Below are positions 1 to 6,241 of a DNA stretch of 6,241 bases, one piece after another. The number at the start of each line of letters is the position of its first letter. The stretch's first letter is position 1. A program made the position numbers and the translations under genes. The DNA is from an uncultured Cloacibacillus sp. (GTDB taxonomy: Bacteria; Synergistota; Synergistia; Synergistales; Synergistaceae). Location: positions 1 to 6,241 of the forward strand of contig CAKSWL010000137.1 in the NCBI GenBank assembly GCA_934511335.1, given 5' to 3'. The notes below the pieces were generated by a model. The model did no database searches, was not told the origin of the DNA, and worked only from the letters and a program-made list of their open reading frames with translations.

Positions 1-2
1 GT

Positions 3-165
3 ACCGGGAAGTACGCCGAGACTCACCTCGGGCAGACCAATGCGGAAGCCAGCGCTCCGCGCGACGCGAATGTCCGCCGCGAGCGCGATTTCGAGGCCGC
101 CCCCGAAGCAGATGCCGCGGATGCCGGCGGCGACCATTGCATCGCAGACGGCCTGCGCAGCCGCG
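3..165 (-). pseudogene. Enoyl-CoA hydratase/isomerase (crotonase) internal fragment, both ends missing
   Basis: Reading the minus strand from about 165 down to base 3 gives an uninterrupted crotonase core. It contains [20 protein letters not shown] followed, about ten residues on, by [12 protein letters not shown]. These match the family's oxyanion-hole loop (GGG) and the two catalytic glutamates, one in GGGLE and one in LPE, which sit about 20 residues apart as in mammalian mitochondrial enoyl-CoA hydratase. The preceding stretch ([11 protein letters not shown]) aligns without gaps to the helix and strand before that loop. Family members hydrate enoyl-CoA or catalyse related acyl-CoA reactions; the exact substrate cannot be told from about 55 residues. 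The frame leaves the window at base 1 on its C-terminal side. On its N-terminal side it meets opposite-strand adaptor sequence and hits a stop (TAG at 194-192), so the gene cannot be whole here. It is either a rearranged remnant or part of an assembly chimera. I am confident of the family, less so of its status. Confidence 0.8.
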
Positions 166-585
166 ACGGGAACGGTGATGATGCGCCTGCGCTACACGAA
201 CGACGGCGGCATGCTCATCCCCGGCGAGATGGTGCGCGTCTTCACCCAGCCCGTCAAGAGCCGTATCGTGAACGTCATCCCGCAGACGGCGATCATGGCC
301 GACGCGGAGGGCGACTATGTGTACGTCGTCGAGGCGGATAACACGGTGCGCAACGTCAGGGTCAAACTCGGGCGCGAGCTGGGCTCTTTGCGCGAGGTGG
401 CAAGCGGCCTTAACGAGGGACAAAAGGTGGTCGTAGCCGGATTGCAGAATATACGCCCCGGCGTCAAGGTCAGGATCGACACCTCCGCCGCGGCGAATGA
501 CGCGGTCTCAAATCCCGTTCTTGACGAAACCTCGGGAGCCGAGATCATAACTTCCGGAGACAACGGCACGAAAGAGGCAAAATAG
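166..585 (+). CDS. RND efflux periplasmic adaptor (membrane fusion protein), C-terminal third only
   Basis: This is the C-terminal part (about 139 residues) of an AcrA/MexA-type adaptor, the periplasmic protein that bridges an RND pump and its outer-membrane channel. Homology starts at [10 protein letters not shown] and continues through [12 protein letters not shown] (last beta-barrel strands; AcrA has a similar LLPGMFVRA). Next comes the membrane-proximal domain: [19 protein letters not shown], then the [22 protein letters not shown] stretch, ending in an Asp/Ser-rich tail. Signal peptide, lipoyl domain and helical hairpin are absent; the family is normally about 350-400 residues. The frame stays open upstream to base 1, with an ATG at 40, but that part (Arg/Pro/Ala-rich) is merely the antisense of the crotonase fragment, so I do not count it as protein. 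No Shine-Dalgarno-like sequence precedes the ATGs at 178 or 181. The stop lies 3 bp before the pump gene, as expected for an adaptor-pump operon. The gene is truncated by rearrangement or misassembly. Confidence 0.85.
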   Translation, partial: TGTVMMRLRYTNDGGMLIPGEMVRVFTQPVKSRIVNVIPQTAIMADAEGDYVYVVEADNTVRNVRVKLGRELGSLREVASGLNEGQKVVVAGLQNIRPGVKVRIDTSAAANDAVSNPVLDETSGAEIITSGDNGTKEAK

Positions 586-588
586 ACC

Positions 589-3500
589 ATGTTCGCTAAA
601 TTTTTCATCGACCGCCCACGCTTTGCAATGGTCATCTCCATACTCCTGGCCCTTGCCGGCGTGATTGCGGCCTTCTCGCTGCCCATCGCGCAGTATCCTA
701 ACGTCACGCCGCCGCAGATACGCGTCTCCACCACCTACCGCGGAGCCGACGCGGTCACGCTCGCAAACACGGTCGGCGCGCCCCTCGAAGAGATGGTCAA
801 CGGCGTCGACGGCATGATATATATGAACTCGACGTCCAGCAACAACGGCAGCTATGAGCTCTATGTCACCTTTGCGACGGGGACGAACCCCGATATGGCG
901 CTGGTCCGCGTCCAGAACCGCGTTTCACAGGTCACGCCGCAGCTGCCTTCGGAGGTCACGGCGGAAGGCATCACTGTCGAGACCTCTTTCTCCGACTCGC
1001 TGGGCTTTCTCGCGCTGACGTCGCCCAACGGCACCTACGACAAAGCGGCGCTGATGAACTACGCTTACGGCAATATCAGAAACACGCTGAAACGCGTGGC
1101 CGGCATGGGAAACGTACAGGTCTTCGGTTCGAAATACAGTATCCGCGTCTGGCTTGATCCTGCGCGCATCGCCTCGCTCGGACTTTCGATAGGCGACGTC
1201 GCCGCAGCGATCCAGAGCCAGAACAAGCAGGCCTCCATCGGCTCCATCGGCACCACGCCGGCCGATACTGATACGCCGCTCGTTTATACGCTGCAAACGC
1301 GCGGACGTCTTTCAACCATCGGCGAGTTCGACAATATCATCGTGCGCACCAACGCGCAGGGAGGGCTCGTCAAGCTGCGCGACATCGCGCGCATCGAGCT
1401 TGGTTCCGAATCATATAACGTCAACGCCGAAGTTGACGGCGCGCCATCCGCGATGATCGCGATGTCTCAGGCCGCGGGCTCCAACGCGCTCGACGTTATG
1501 TCCGGCGCAAAAAAGACGATCGAGCGGCTCTCCGCCTCGCTGCCCCAGGACATGAAGATCAGCATCATGTACGACTCGACACTTTATGTCACGGCGACGA
1601 TAAAGGAGATCCTCTTCACGCTGCTGCTGACCTTCTCGCTCGTCGTCTTCGTCTGCTACCTCTTCTTACAGGACTGGCGCGTCACGCTGGTCCCGGTCGC
1701 GGCAATCCCGATCTCGCTGCTGGCGACCTTCACCGGCCTTGCGGCGATGGGCTACAGCATCAACATCCTTTCGCTCTTCGGGCTGGTCCTCGTTATAGGG
1801 ACGGTCGTCGACAACGCCATCGTCGTCGTCGAACGAGTAACGTTCATCATGGACAGGGACAAATGCTCTCCTGAGATCGCCACCCTTCAGGCGATGAAGG
1901 ACGTCACGGCGCCGATGACGGCGACGACGCTCGTCTTCCTCGCTATCTTTGTCCCGGTCGGTTTCATGGGCGGCATCACGGGCGAGATATACAAACAGTT
2001 CGCGGTCACGATCTCCTTCGCCGTCGTCTTCTCGCTCGTCGTCGCGCTCACCCTTTCCCCTGCGATGTGCGCCCACATGCTGCGCGAAGTACAGCCGTCC
2101 GGAAACGGGCTGCTCCGGTGGTTTAATGTAACGCTCGCGAAGACCACGCGCGGCTATGTCAGAGGGGCGACATGGCTTGCGCGCCGCGCAGTCGTCACCG
2201 TGGCGATACTCGCCGCCGTCATCGGCGGCTGCTGGTTCGTCTACGCGACCACGCCGACGGCCTTCATCCCGGATGAGGACCAGGGCGTCGTCTTCATGAC
2301 GGTACAGCTGCCGGAAGGCGCGTCGTTCTCCCGCACCACAAAGGTGGCTGGCGCGATGGTCAAAGAGGTACAGGTGATCCCGGGAATCAAGAACACCACA
2401 AATATTGAAGGCATCAACCTCATGGGCGGAAACGGCGAAAACGTCGCCTCGATGTTCTTCACGCTGCTGCCTTGGGATCAGCGTAAATCAAAGGATATGC
2501 AGCTTGGCGCCATCGTCTCTAAAATCAGGCAGATCGCGGCGAAGTATCCGCAGGCGCAGACAAATGTCTTCACACCGCCGGCGATCAGCGGACTCGGCAT
2601 GGCCTCCGGCCTTGACATGAGGCTGCAGTCGCGCGAGGAAAACGACCCCGCGAAGCTGGCGGAGGTCATGCGCAGCCTGCTGGTGCAGCTCAACCAGGCG
2701 CCGGAATTCCTCTATGCCTTCAGCGCCTACACCGCCGACACGCCGCACCTCTATCTGGACATCGACCGTGAGAAGGCCGAGCTGATGAACGTTCAGGTCG
2801 GAAGCATCTTCTCCACGCTCCAAACCTACTTCGGCTCCGCCTATATCAACGACATCAACATCGGCACGCAGGTCAACCGCGTCATGGTGCAGTCGGAGTG
2901 GAACTACAGAAATAATATGGACCGCATCGGCAGCATCTTCGTCCGCAACGCCAACGGAGAGCAGGTCCCCATGCAGAGCCTGACGACGATCCGCAAGACC
3001 CTTGCCCCGCGCGCGATAGACCGCTATAACCTCTATCCGAGCGCCGGCATCACCGTAGTCATGAAACCAGGCTACTCGACGGGACAGGGTATCGCGCGCG
3101 TCGCGGAGCTGGCGAAAAACCTTCCTCAGGGTTACTCCTACGAATGGTCCGGCATGACCTATCAGGAACAGGACTCTCAGGGCGGCGTCATCCTCGTGCT
3201 CGTGATCGCGCTGATTTTCGCCTACCTTTTCCTCGTCGCGCAGTATGAGAGCTGGTCTGTCCCCGTGCCGGTCATCCTCTCGCTGCCGGTCGCCATGTTC
3301 GGCGCGCTGGGGGGGCTGCTGATCATGGGGCTGCCGATCTCCATCTACGCCCAGCTCGGCATCCTGCTCCTTATCGGACTAGCGGCGAAGAACGCGATCC
3401 TCATCGTCGAATTCGCGAAAGAACAGCGCGAGGAGCACGGACTGCCGCTGATCCAGGCGGCGGCCACCGCGGCGAGCGAACGTTTCCGCGCCGTTCTGAT

Positions 3501-3720
3501 GACGGCCTTCACCTGCGTCCTCGGCGTACTGCCGATGCTCTTCGCCTCCGGCGCGGGCGCGGCCAGCCGCAAAGCGGTCGGCTCGACGATGTTCTTCGGC
3601 ATGAACGCGGCGACCATCTTCGGTATCTTCATAATCCCCGCCCTCTACGTGATCTTCCAAGGTACGCGCGAGAGGGTGAAGGGACGCGTAAGCAATACCG
3701 TAAAAAGAGAAGAGGACTAA
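589..3720 (+). CDS. HAE1-family RND multidrug efflux transporter (AcrB/MexB-like permease)
   Basis: A full-length 1043-residue inner-membrane proton/drug antiporter, close to AcrB (1049) in size and layout. It opens with the family signature [10 protein letters not shown] and TM1 (about 12-32). A large periplasmic loop follows with the porter subdomains; Phe179 in VQVFGSKY matches AcrB Phe178 of the binding pocket. TM2-TM6 lie at about 340-495 and TM7 at about 532-552. The second periplasmic loop precedes TM8-TM12 (about 866-1022). Proton-relay positions are Asp408, Lys934, Arg965 and Thr972, matching AcrB D407, K940, R971 and T978 with the same Lys-Arg spacing. The partner of AcrB D408 is Asn409 ([10 protein letters not shown]), an unusual substitution. 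The ATG has a modest upstream AAAGAGG (571-577) and lies 3 bp after the adaptor stop. The channel gene follows directly, so this is an adaptor-pump-channel operon. Likely substrates are amphiphilic drugs, bile salts, dyes or solvents, but none can be named from sequence. Confidence 0.96.
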   Translation: MFAKFFIDRPRFAMVISILLALAGVIAAFSLPIAQYPNVTPPQIRVSTTYRGADAVTLANTVGAPLEEMVNGVDGMIYMNSTSSNNGSYELYVTFATGTNPDMALVRVQNRVSQVTPQLPSEVTAEGITVETSFSDSLGFLALTSPNGTYDKAALMNYAYGNIRNTLKRVAGMGNVQVFGSKYSIRVWLDPARIASLGLSIGDVAAAIQSQNKQASIGSIGTTPADTDTPLVYTLQTRGRLSTIGEFDNIIVRTNAQGGLVKLRDIARIELGSESYNVNAEVDGAPSAMIAMSQAAGSNALDVMSGAKKTIERLSASLPQDMKISIMYDSTLYVTATIKEILFTLLLTFSLVVFVCYLFLQDWRVTLVPVAAIPISLLATFTGLAAMGYSINILSLFGLVLVIGTVVDNAIVVVERVTFIMDRDKCSPEIATLQAMKDVTAPMTATTLVFLAIFVPVGFMGGITGEIYKQFAVTISFAVVFSLVVALTLSPAMCAHMLREVQPSGNGLLRWFNVTLAKTTRGYVRGATWLARRAVVTVAILAAVIGGCWFVYATTPTAFIPDEDQGVVFMTVQLPEGASFSRTTKVAGAMVKEVQVIPGIKNTTNIEGINLMGGNGENVASMFFTLLPWDQRKSKDMQLGAIVSKIRQIAAKYPQAQTNVFTPPAISGLGMASGLDMRLQSREENDPAKLAEVMRSLLVQLNQAPEFLYAFSAYTADTPHLYLDIDREKAELMNVQVGSIFSTLQTYFGSAYINDINIGTQVNRVMVQSEWNYRNNMDRIGSIFVRNANGEQVPMQSLTTIRKTLAPRAIDRYNLYPSAGITVVMKPGYSTGQGIARVAELAKNLPQGYSYEWSGMTYQEQDSQGGVILVLVIALIFAYLFLVAQYESWSVPVPVILSLPVAMFGALGGLLIMGLPISIYAQLGILLLIGLAAKNAILIVEFAKEQREEHGLPLIQAAATAASERFRAVLMTAFTCVLGVLPMLFASGAGAASRKAVGSTMFFGMNAATIFGIFIIPALYVIFQGTRERVKGRVSNTVKREED

Positions 3721-3725
3721 GGAGG
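3719..3725 (+). promoter_or_regulatory. Ribosome binding site of the outer-membrane channel gene, overlapping the pump stop codon
   Basis: AAGGAGG is a perfect Shine-Dalgarno sequence whose first two bases are the last two of the pump's TAA stop. Three in-frame candidate starts follow: GTG 3729 (3 nt spacing), ATG 3732 (6 nt) and ATG 3735 (9 nt). The spacing rules out the GTG and favours 3732 or 3735. The overlap suggests translational coupling of pump and channel. Confidence 0.85.
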
Positions 3726-3731
3726 CGCGTG

Positions 3732-5228
3732 ATGATGAAAAAACTTGCCATATGCACCATATCCGCGCTGATAATGCTGACGGCCGGCACAGCCTTCGCC
3801 GCTAAGGCCGAACCGCAGCTCTCCTCGCGCGACATACAGATCAAAAACGGCGAATGGACGATGCTCGCCCAGCTCTACCCCGTTCCCGCCGTCTCCTCCG
3901 CCCTCTCGCAGGAACTCACCGCGGAACGCCTCGCGAGCTGGTGGAACGTCTTCAACGATCCGATGATGACGGAGCTCATCTTAGAGTCGCTTGAAAACAA
4001 CAAAGACCTCGCGGCGGCCCGCGCCAAAGTGACCGAAGCCCGCGCTTCGCTCGGCATCAGCCAGGCGAAGCTGCTGCCGTGGCTCGACTCCACGAACTTC
4101 TGGAACAGCGGACGCACCCCCGTGCAGGCGGGAGGAACGGGCAGCGGCGCCAACCTCTATAAGCTCGGCATCGACGCCTCGTGGGAGATAGACATCTTCG
4201 GCGGCCAGCGCGCGAGCATCAAGGCCCAGAGGGCGACGCTGGAAGCCCAGTACGCGGCCCTTTATTCAACCTGGACGAGCCTCGCCTCAGAGGTCGCGAT
4301 GAACTACATCTCGCTGCGGACTCTGCAGGAGCGCTTAGCGATCGCCCGCTACAACCTCGCCCTCCAGCAGGACACCGTGGACATCCAGCAGTCGAAGGTA
4401 GACTCCGGACTCGCGGACTCGCTTGCGCTCAAGCAGGCCCAGTACACCATGGAGCAGACAAAGGCCGGCATCCCGAACATCGAAACATCCATAGAGCAGG
4501 TTAAAAACGCCCTCGCGATACTTGTCGGAGAGGTTCCCGGCACGCTGGAAGAAAAGCTGACGGACAAACAGCCGATACCGAAGATCTCCGGCACGGAGTT
4601 CATCGGCATACCGGCGAACGCCATCCGCCAGCGCCCCGACATCCGCCAGGCCGAACGCCGGCTCGTGGCCCAGCTGGCGCGCAAAAAATCGGCGCAGGCC
4701 GACCTCTGGCCCAAGTTTTACCTCACCGGCTCGATCGGCACCGAGGCCGGCAATTGGGGCAGCCTCTTCACCGGCCCTGCGAAGCTCTACAGCTTCCTGC
4801 CGCGGATAAGCTGGCCGATCTTCCACGCGGGCGCGATACGCAACAACATCAAGGTACAGGGAGCGATCGCCGAACAGCTGCTTGCGGCCTATGAGCAGAC
4901 GGTGCTCTCCGCCGTCGGCGAAGTGCGCGACTCGCTCTCCGCCAACGTGAAAGAGTACGAGCGCAACGAATCGCTCAAGCGCGGCGTCGAGGCGGCCCAG
5001 ACCGCCCTTGACGTGGCGAATGACAAATACGCCAACGGCCTTGTCGACTTCACGAACGTCATCAACGCCCAGCGTTCGCTTGCGGCCCTCTCCGAAGAAT
5101 ACGTCATCAGCGAGGGGAAAATCTCGACCAACGCCGTGAAACTCTTCAAGGCTCTCGGCGGCGGCTGGCAGCCGATGGAAGAGGCCGAGCGCGCCCTCGC
5201 CGAGGCGGCGAAACAGGCTAAGAAATAA
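3732..5228 (+). CDS. Outer-membrane efflux channel, TolC/OprM (NodT-type) family
   Basis: This is the outer-membrane factor that completes the tripartite pump: a trimeric barrel plus long periplasmic alpha-helical tunnel. From ATG 3732 it is 498 residues. A Sec signal peptide (MMKKLAICTISALIMLTAG) ends near AFA|A at residues 21-24. There is no lipobox Cys at the cleavage site, so unlike many NodT/OprM proteins it is probably not a lipoprotein. Family hallmarks are SWWNVFNDP at about 69, the N-terminal helical repeat with NKDLAAARAKVTEARASLG, SWEIDIFGGQRASIKAQRA at about 150, and the start of the second repeat at RQRPDIRQAERRLVAQ (about 300). A second helical pair follows, ending near YANGLVDFTNVINAQRSL. 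The tail is Ala/Glu/Lys-rich. It lies 11 bp after the pump stop with a perfect ribosome binding site between, and a strong terminator follows. An earlier in-frame GTG (3729) is possible but too close to the ribosome binding site; ATG 3735 is an equally reasonable start. Confidence 0.94.
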   Translation: MMKKLAICTISALIMLTAGTAFAAKAEPQLSSRDIQIKNGEWTMLAQLYPVPAVSSALSQELTAERLASWWNVFNDPMMTELILESLENNKDLAAARAKVTEARASLGISQAKLLPWLDSTNFWNSGRTPVQAGGTGSGANLYKLGIDASWEIDIFGGQRASIKAQRATLEAQYAALYSTWTSLASEVAMNYISLRTLQERLAIARYNLALQQDTVDIQQSKVDSGLADSLALKQAQYTMEQTKAGIPNIETSIEQVKNALAILVGEVPGTLEEKLTDKQPIPKISGTEFIGIPANAIRQRPDIRQAERRLVAQLARKKSAQADLWPKFYLTGSIGTEAGNWGSLFTGPAKLYSFLPRISWPIFHAGAIRNNIKVQGAIAEQLLAAYEQTVLSAVGEVRDSLSANVKEYERNESLKRGVEAAQTALDVANDKYANGLVDFTNVINAQRSLAALSEEYVISEGKISTNAVKLFKALGGGWQPMEEAERALAEAAKQAKK

Positions 5229-5249
5229 AATCCCGCGCTATAAACGACG

Positions 5250-5283
5250 ACGGGACCCTCCTGAAAAAGAGGGTCCCGTTTTT
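5250..5283 (+). terminator. Rho-independent terminator of the efflux operon
   Basis: A perfect 10 bp GC-rich stem (CGGGACCCTC at 5251-5260 with GAGGGTCCCG at 5269-5278) is extended by an A-T pair, has an 8 nt loop (CTGAAAAA) and is followed by TTTTT at 5279-5283. It begins 21 bp after the channel stop codon. On the minus strand the stem is followed by GTCGTCGTTTA rather than a T-run, so it should work mainly for the plus-strand operon. It could still slow read-through from the convergent gene ending at 5305. Confidence 0.93.
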
Positions 5284-5304
5284 AGTTTTCATGACGGCGA
5301 GAAT

Positions 5305-5706
5305 TTAAAGAGCGTATTCCTTTGGCGGATTACCGGAAAAATCCGCGATCACCGCACGCGCTTCGTCCAGATAAAAGACCTCGAAAATGGGATTATCCGC
5401 GCTCTGATATATTCCCTTCACAAGAGGGTAGGCCATGCAGCCCTCCTTCACCGGCAAATTATCCTCAAAGACGGCCTTGCCGGCAATGCGCAGCCAGGCA
5501 TAAGCGGGGCTGGATACAGTCACCTCGACATAGGGGTTGGCCCGCATCTCTTTATAGACCTCTTTCGTGCTGTTTGTACAGAACCAAAGTTTTCCCTCTC
5601 TTTCAAAGCAGAACATAAAGGGGCGGCACTTGCCTCGACCGTCAAGCCCCACCGTCGCCAAATACTGTACGGGATTTTCCTTGAGAAACCTTACCACTTC
5701 ATTCAT
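5305..5706 (-). CDS. Pyridoxamine 5'-phosphate oxidase-like protein (FMN-binding split barrel, COG5015-type)
   Basis: A 133-residue cytosolic protein that resembles the short, single-domain split-barrel family related to pyridoxamine-phosphate oxidase and to nitroimidazole-resistance (Nim) proteins. Visible signatures are the start MNEVVRFLKENPVQYLATVG, then a RPFMFCFEREGKLWFCT stretch, NSTKEVYKEMRANPYVEV (the typical lysine/helix segment of the flavin site), and WLRIAGKAVFED. Such proteins usually dimerise and bind FMN or a related flavin. True vitamin B6 synthesis is unlikely, because PdxH enzymes are about 200 residues with extra motifs. I chose ATG at 5706-5704 because AAGGAGG lies 9 nt upstream on the minus strand; the ATG at 5739 would add 11 residues that include that ribosome binding site. 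The gene faces the efflux operon tail-to-tail and diverges from the HxlR-type regulator, so it is a probable target of that regulator. The reaction catalysed is unknown. Confidence 0.88.
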   Translation of the reverse strand: MNEVVRFLKENPVQYLATVGLDGRGKCRPFMFCFEREGKLWFCTNSTKEVYKEMRANPYVEVTVSSPAYAWLRIAGKAVFEDNLPVKEGCMAYPLVKGIYQSADNPIFEVFYLDEARAVIADFSGNPPKEYAL

Positions 5707-5715
5707 CAAAATATT

Positions 5716-5722
5716 CCTCCTT
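5716..5722 (-). promoter_or_regulatory. Ribosome binding site of the split-barrel flavoprotein gene
   Basis: On the minus strand this reads AAGGAGG, followed by 9 nt (AATATTTTG) and ATG at 5706. It settles the start at 5706 instead of the upstream ATG at 5739, because translation from 5739 would run through this site. Confidence 0.85.
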
Positions 5723-5744
5723 AAAATCTTTTTATACAAAGAGC

Positions 5745-5773
5745 TTGCCTTTAGCCGCTCACAAAACTATAAT
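5745..5773 (+). promoter_or_regulatory. Sigma-70-like promoter for the HxlR-type regulator
   Basis: TTGCCT (-35, 5745-5750) and a consensus TATAAT (-10, 5768-5773) are separated by exactly 17 bp, within an AT-rich intergenic region. Transcription would start near 5780, leaving a leader of roughly 70 nt before the regulator start at 5853. Confidence 0.7.
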
Positions 5774-5797
5774 AAAATTCTAAGGATACAAAGTAAA
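5769..5797 (-). promoter_or_regulatory. Possible divergent promoter for the split-barrel flavoprotein gene
   Basis: On the minus strand TTTACT (5797-5792) and TATTAT (5774-5769) are separated by 17 bp, matching 4/6 and 5/6 of the sigma-70 consensus. Its -10 box overlaps the -10 of the plus-strand promoter, so the two promoters would compete or be co-regulated. A second possible -10, TATAAA at 5736-5731, lacks a recognisable -35. Confidence 0.4.
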
Positions 5798-5817
5798 GTA
5801 AGCACAAATTTATGCTA

Positions 5818-5837
5818 TAGTAACCATAATGATACTA
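5818..5837. promoter_or_regulatory. Inverted repeat TAGTA-N10-TACTA, candidate operator upstream of the HxlR-type gene
   Basis: TAGTA (5818-5822) and its inverted copy TACTA (5833-5837) are separated by 10 bp, in the leader just before the regulator's ribosome binding site. HxlR-type dimers bind short inverted repeats near their own or divergent genes, so the position suits an autoregulatory operator. The arms are only 5 bp and AT-rich, so chance occurrence is quite possible. Confidence 0.25.
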
Positions 5838-5839
5838 AT

Positions 5840-5845
5840 GGAGGG
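5840..5845 (+). promoter_or_regulatory. Ribosome binding site of the HxlR-type regulator
   Basis: GGAGGG lies 7 nt before ATG 5853. The other in-frame ATGs, at 5829 and 5838, lie before or within this site and have no comparable sequence upstream, so 5853 is the likely start. Confidence 0.8.
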
Positions 5846-5852
5846 AATATGG

Positions 5853-6185
5853 ATGGCGCTAAAGGATGATTTGCCGCCCTGCCCGGTAGAGACGACGCTG
5901 ACGCTGATCGGAGATAAATGGAAGGTACTTATCCTGCGAGACCTGATGGAAGGAACCAAACGCTTCGGAGAGCTGAAAAAATCTATCGGCAGCGTCACCC
6001 AGAAGGTGCTCACGCAGCAGCTGCGCGCGATGGAAAAAAGCGGCCTCCTGACCCGAAAAATCTACGCCGAGGTCCCGCCCCGCGTCGAATACACCCTCAC
6101 GAAGACCGGTTACAGCCTAAAACCGATTCTCGACGCGATGGAGAACTGGGGAGAGAGTTATAAAAAAGGCAGCGCAAAAATATAG
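5853..6185 (+). CDS. HxlR-family winged helix-turn-helix transcriptional regulator
   Basis: A 110-residue DNA-binding protein of the HxlR (MarR-like winged helix, dimeric) family. The family signature is clear: CPVETTLTLIGDKWKVLILR near the N-terminus, followed by RFGELKKSIGSVTQKVLTQQ (recognition-helix region), LRAMEKSGLLTRKIYAEVPP and VEYTLTKTGYSL (the wing and family C-terminal motif), then the dimerising helix. Cys10 in PPCPVE is the only cysteine. In relatives such as Bacillus YodB and HypR an equivalent N-terminal cysteine senses quinones or disulfide stress, so a thiol-based sensing role is plausible but inferred. The start at 5853 is set by GGAGGG 7 nt upstream; starting at 5829 would add eight residues. 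It diverges from the split-barrel flavoprotein gene, with overlapping promoters between them, so it probably regulates that gene and itself. A role in controlling the efflux operon is not supported by position, as a terminator lies between. No terminator is evident after its stop. Confidence 0.93.
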   Translation: MALKDDLPPCPVETTLTLIGDKWKVLILRDLMEGTKRFGELKKSIGSVTQKVLTQQLRAMEKSGLLTRKIYAEVPPRVEYTLTKTGYSLKPILDAMENWGESYKKGSAKI

Positions 6186-6241
6186 CAATTTGAGTCTGTC
6201 AAGTGAGCGTGTGAATAGTTTTCTGTAAATAGGGTTTCCTG
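6186..6241. other. Short 3' end region without a recognisable gene
   Basis: These 56 bases after the regulator stop contain no hairpin terminator and no start with a ribosome binding site. Two similar 10-mers, GTGTGAATAG (6209-6218) and CTGTAAATAG (6223-6232), repeat with a 14 bp period. The stretch GAGTCTGTCAAGTGAGCGTG resembles, loosely, ends of some insertion sequences, but there is too little sequence to call one. Confidence 0.3.

Noticed and set aside
40..165. In-frame N-terminal extension of the adaptor, beginning at ATG 40
   Set aside because: The Arg/Pro/Ala-rich translation has no adaptor features, while the opposite strand of the same bases is a clear crotonase core. It is an antisense artefact.
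315..734. A 139-residue minus-strand open frame spanning the adaptor end and pump start
   Set aside because: Both genes on the plus strand are well supported by homology; the antisense product shows no family features.
1666..2076. A 136-residue minus-strand open frame inside the pump gene
   Set aside because: The product is an Asp/Arg-rich low-complexity chain ([16 protein letters not shown] and similar), typical of antisense shadows of hydrophobic transmembrane codons.
4335..4826. A 163-residue open frame on the minus strand inside the channel gene
   Set aside because: It is antisense to strongly conserved channel sequence. Its composition (Arg/Gly/Glu-rich) reflects the third-position GC bias of the real gene, and it has no ribosome binding site or family motif that I can see.
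5231..5255. Possible attenuator: TCCCG at 5231-5235 could pair with CGGGA at 5251-5255
   Set aside because: Five base pairs cannot compete with the 10 bp terminator stem, and the site lies after the last operon gene, so there is nothing to regulate.
5322..5618. A 98-residue plus-strand open frame opposite the split-barrel protein
   Set aside because: The minus-strand gene has clear family motifs and a perfect ribosome binding site; this Pro/Arg-rich product is its shadow.
5707..5739. Eleven-residue N-terminal extension of the split-barrel protein (ATG at 5739)
   Set aside because: It contains the AAGGAGG ribosome binding site of the downstream ATG, and homology of the family begins at MNEVVRFLKEN.
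1..6241. CRISPR arrays, tRNA/rRNA genes, riboswitches
   Set aside because: No regularly spaced direct repeats, no cloverleaf or rRNA-like sequence, and the only leader of useful length (about 70 nt before the HxlR-type gene) is AT-rich with no structured aptamer visible.

Overview
The window comes from a Gram-negative (diderm) bacterium. It carries the distal part of a tripartite RND efflux operon (periplasmic adaptor, inner-membrane pump, outer-membrane channel), followed by a divergent pair of small genes: an FMN-type split-barrel protein and an HxlR-family regulator. Coding regions are GC-rich with strong G/C third-position bias, while the two intergenic stretches are AT-rich. Protein flavour and codon use remind me of Synergistota (Cloacibacillus-like gut or anaerobic bacteria). 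That is an impression from reading, not a database result.

Layout. Bases 1 to about 165 read on the minus strand as the core of an enoyl-CoA hydratase (crotonase) with both catalytic glutamates. At about 160-180 this runs, with no intergenic DNA, into plus-strand sequence for the last third of a membrane-fusion (adaptor) protein. The two halves face opposite ways and neither is complete, so this looks like a rearrangement or, more likely, an assembly chimera at a contig end. From about 166 to 5228 the plus strand is a tight operon: adaptor C-terminus, 3 bp gap, a 1043-residue HAE1-type RND transporter (589-3720), then a TolC/NodT-type outer-membrane factor whose ribosome binding site abuts the pump stop codon (start 3732, end 5228). 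A strong intrinsic terminator at 5250-5283 closes the operon. The three proteins would together form an envelope-spanning, proton-driven drug or amphiphile exporter.

Beyond the terminator, a minus-strand gene (5305-5706) encodes a 133-residue pyridoxamine-5'-phosphate-oxidase-like protein. It is transcribed divergently from an HxlR-type winged-helix regulator (5853-6185). Their 146 bp shared intergenic region holds overlapping, oppositely directed sigma-70-like promoters and a small inverted repeat, which suggests the regulator controls both itself and the flavoprotein. The last 56 bases have no recognisable gene.

I see no previously undescribed system here. The points most worth checking are the crotonase/adaptor junction, an Asp-to-Asn change in the proton-relay pair of the RND pump (residue 409), and the HxlR/flavoprotein control region.
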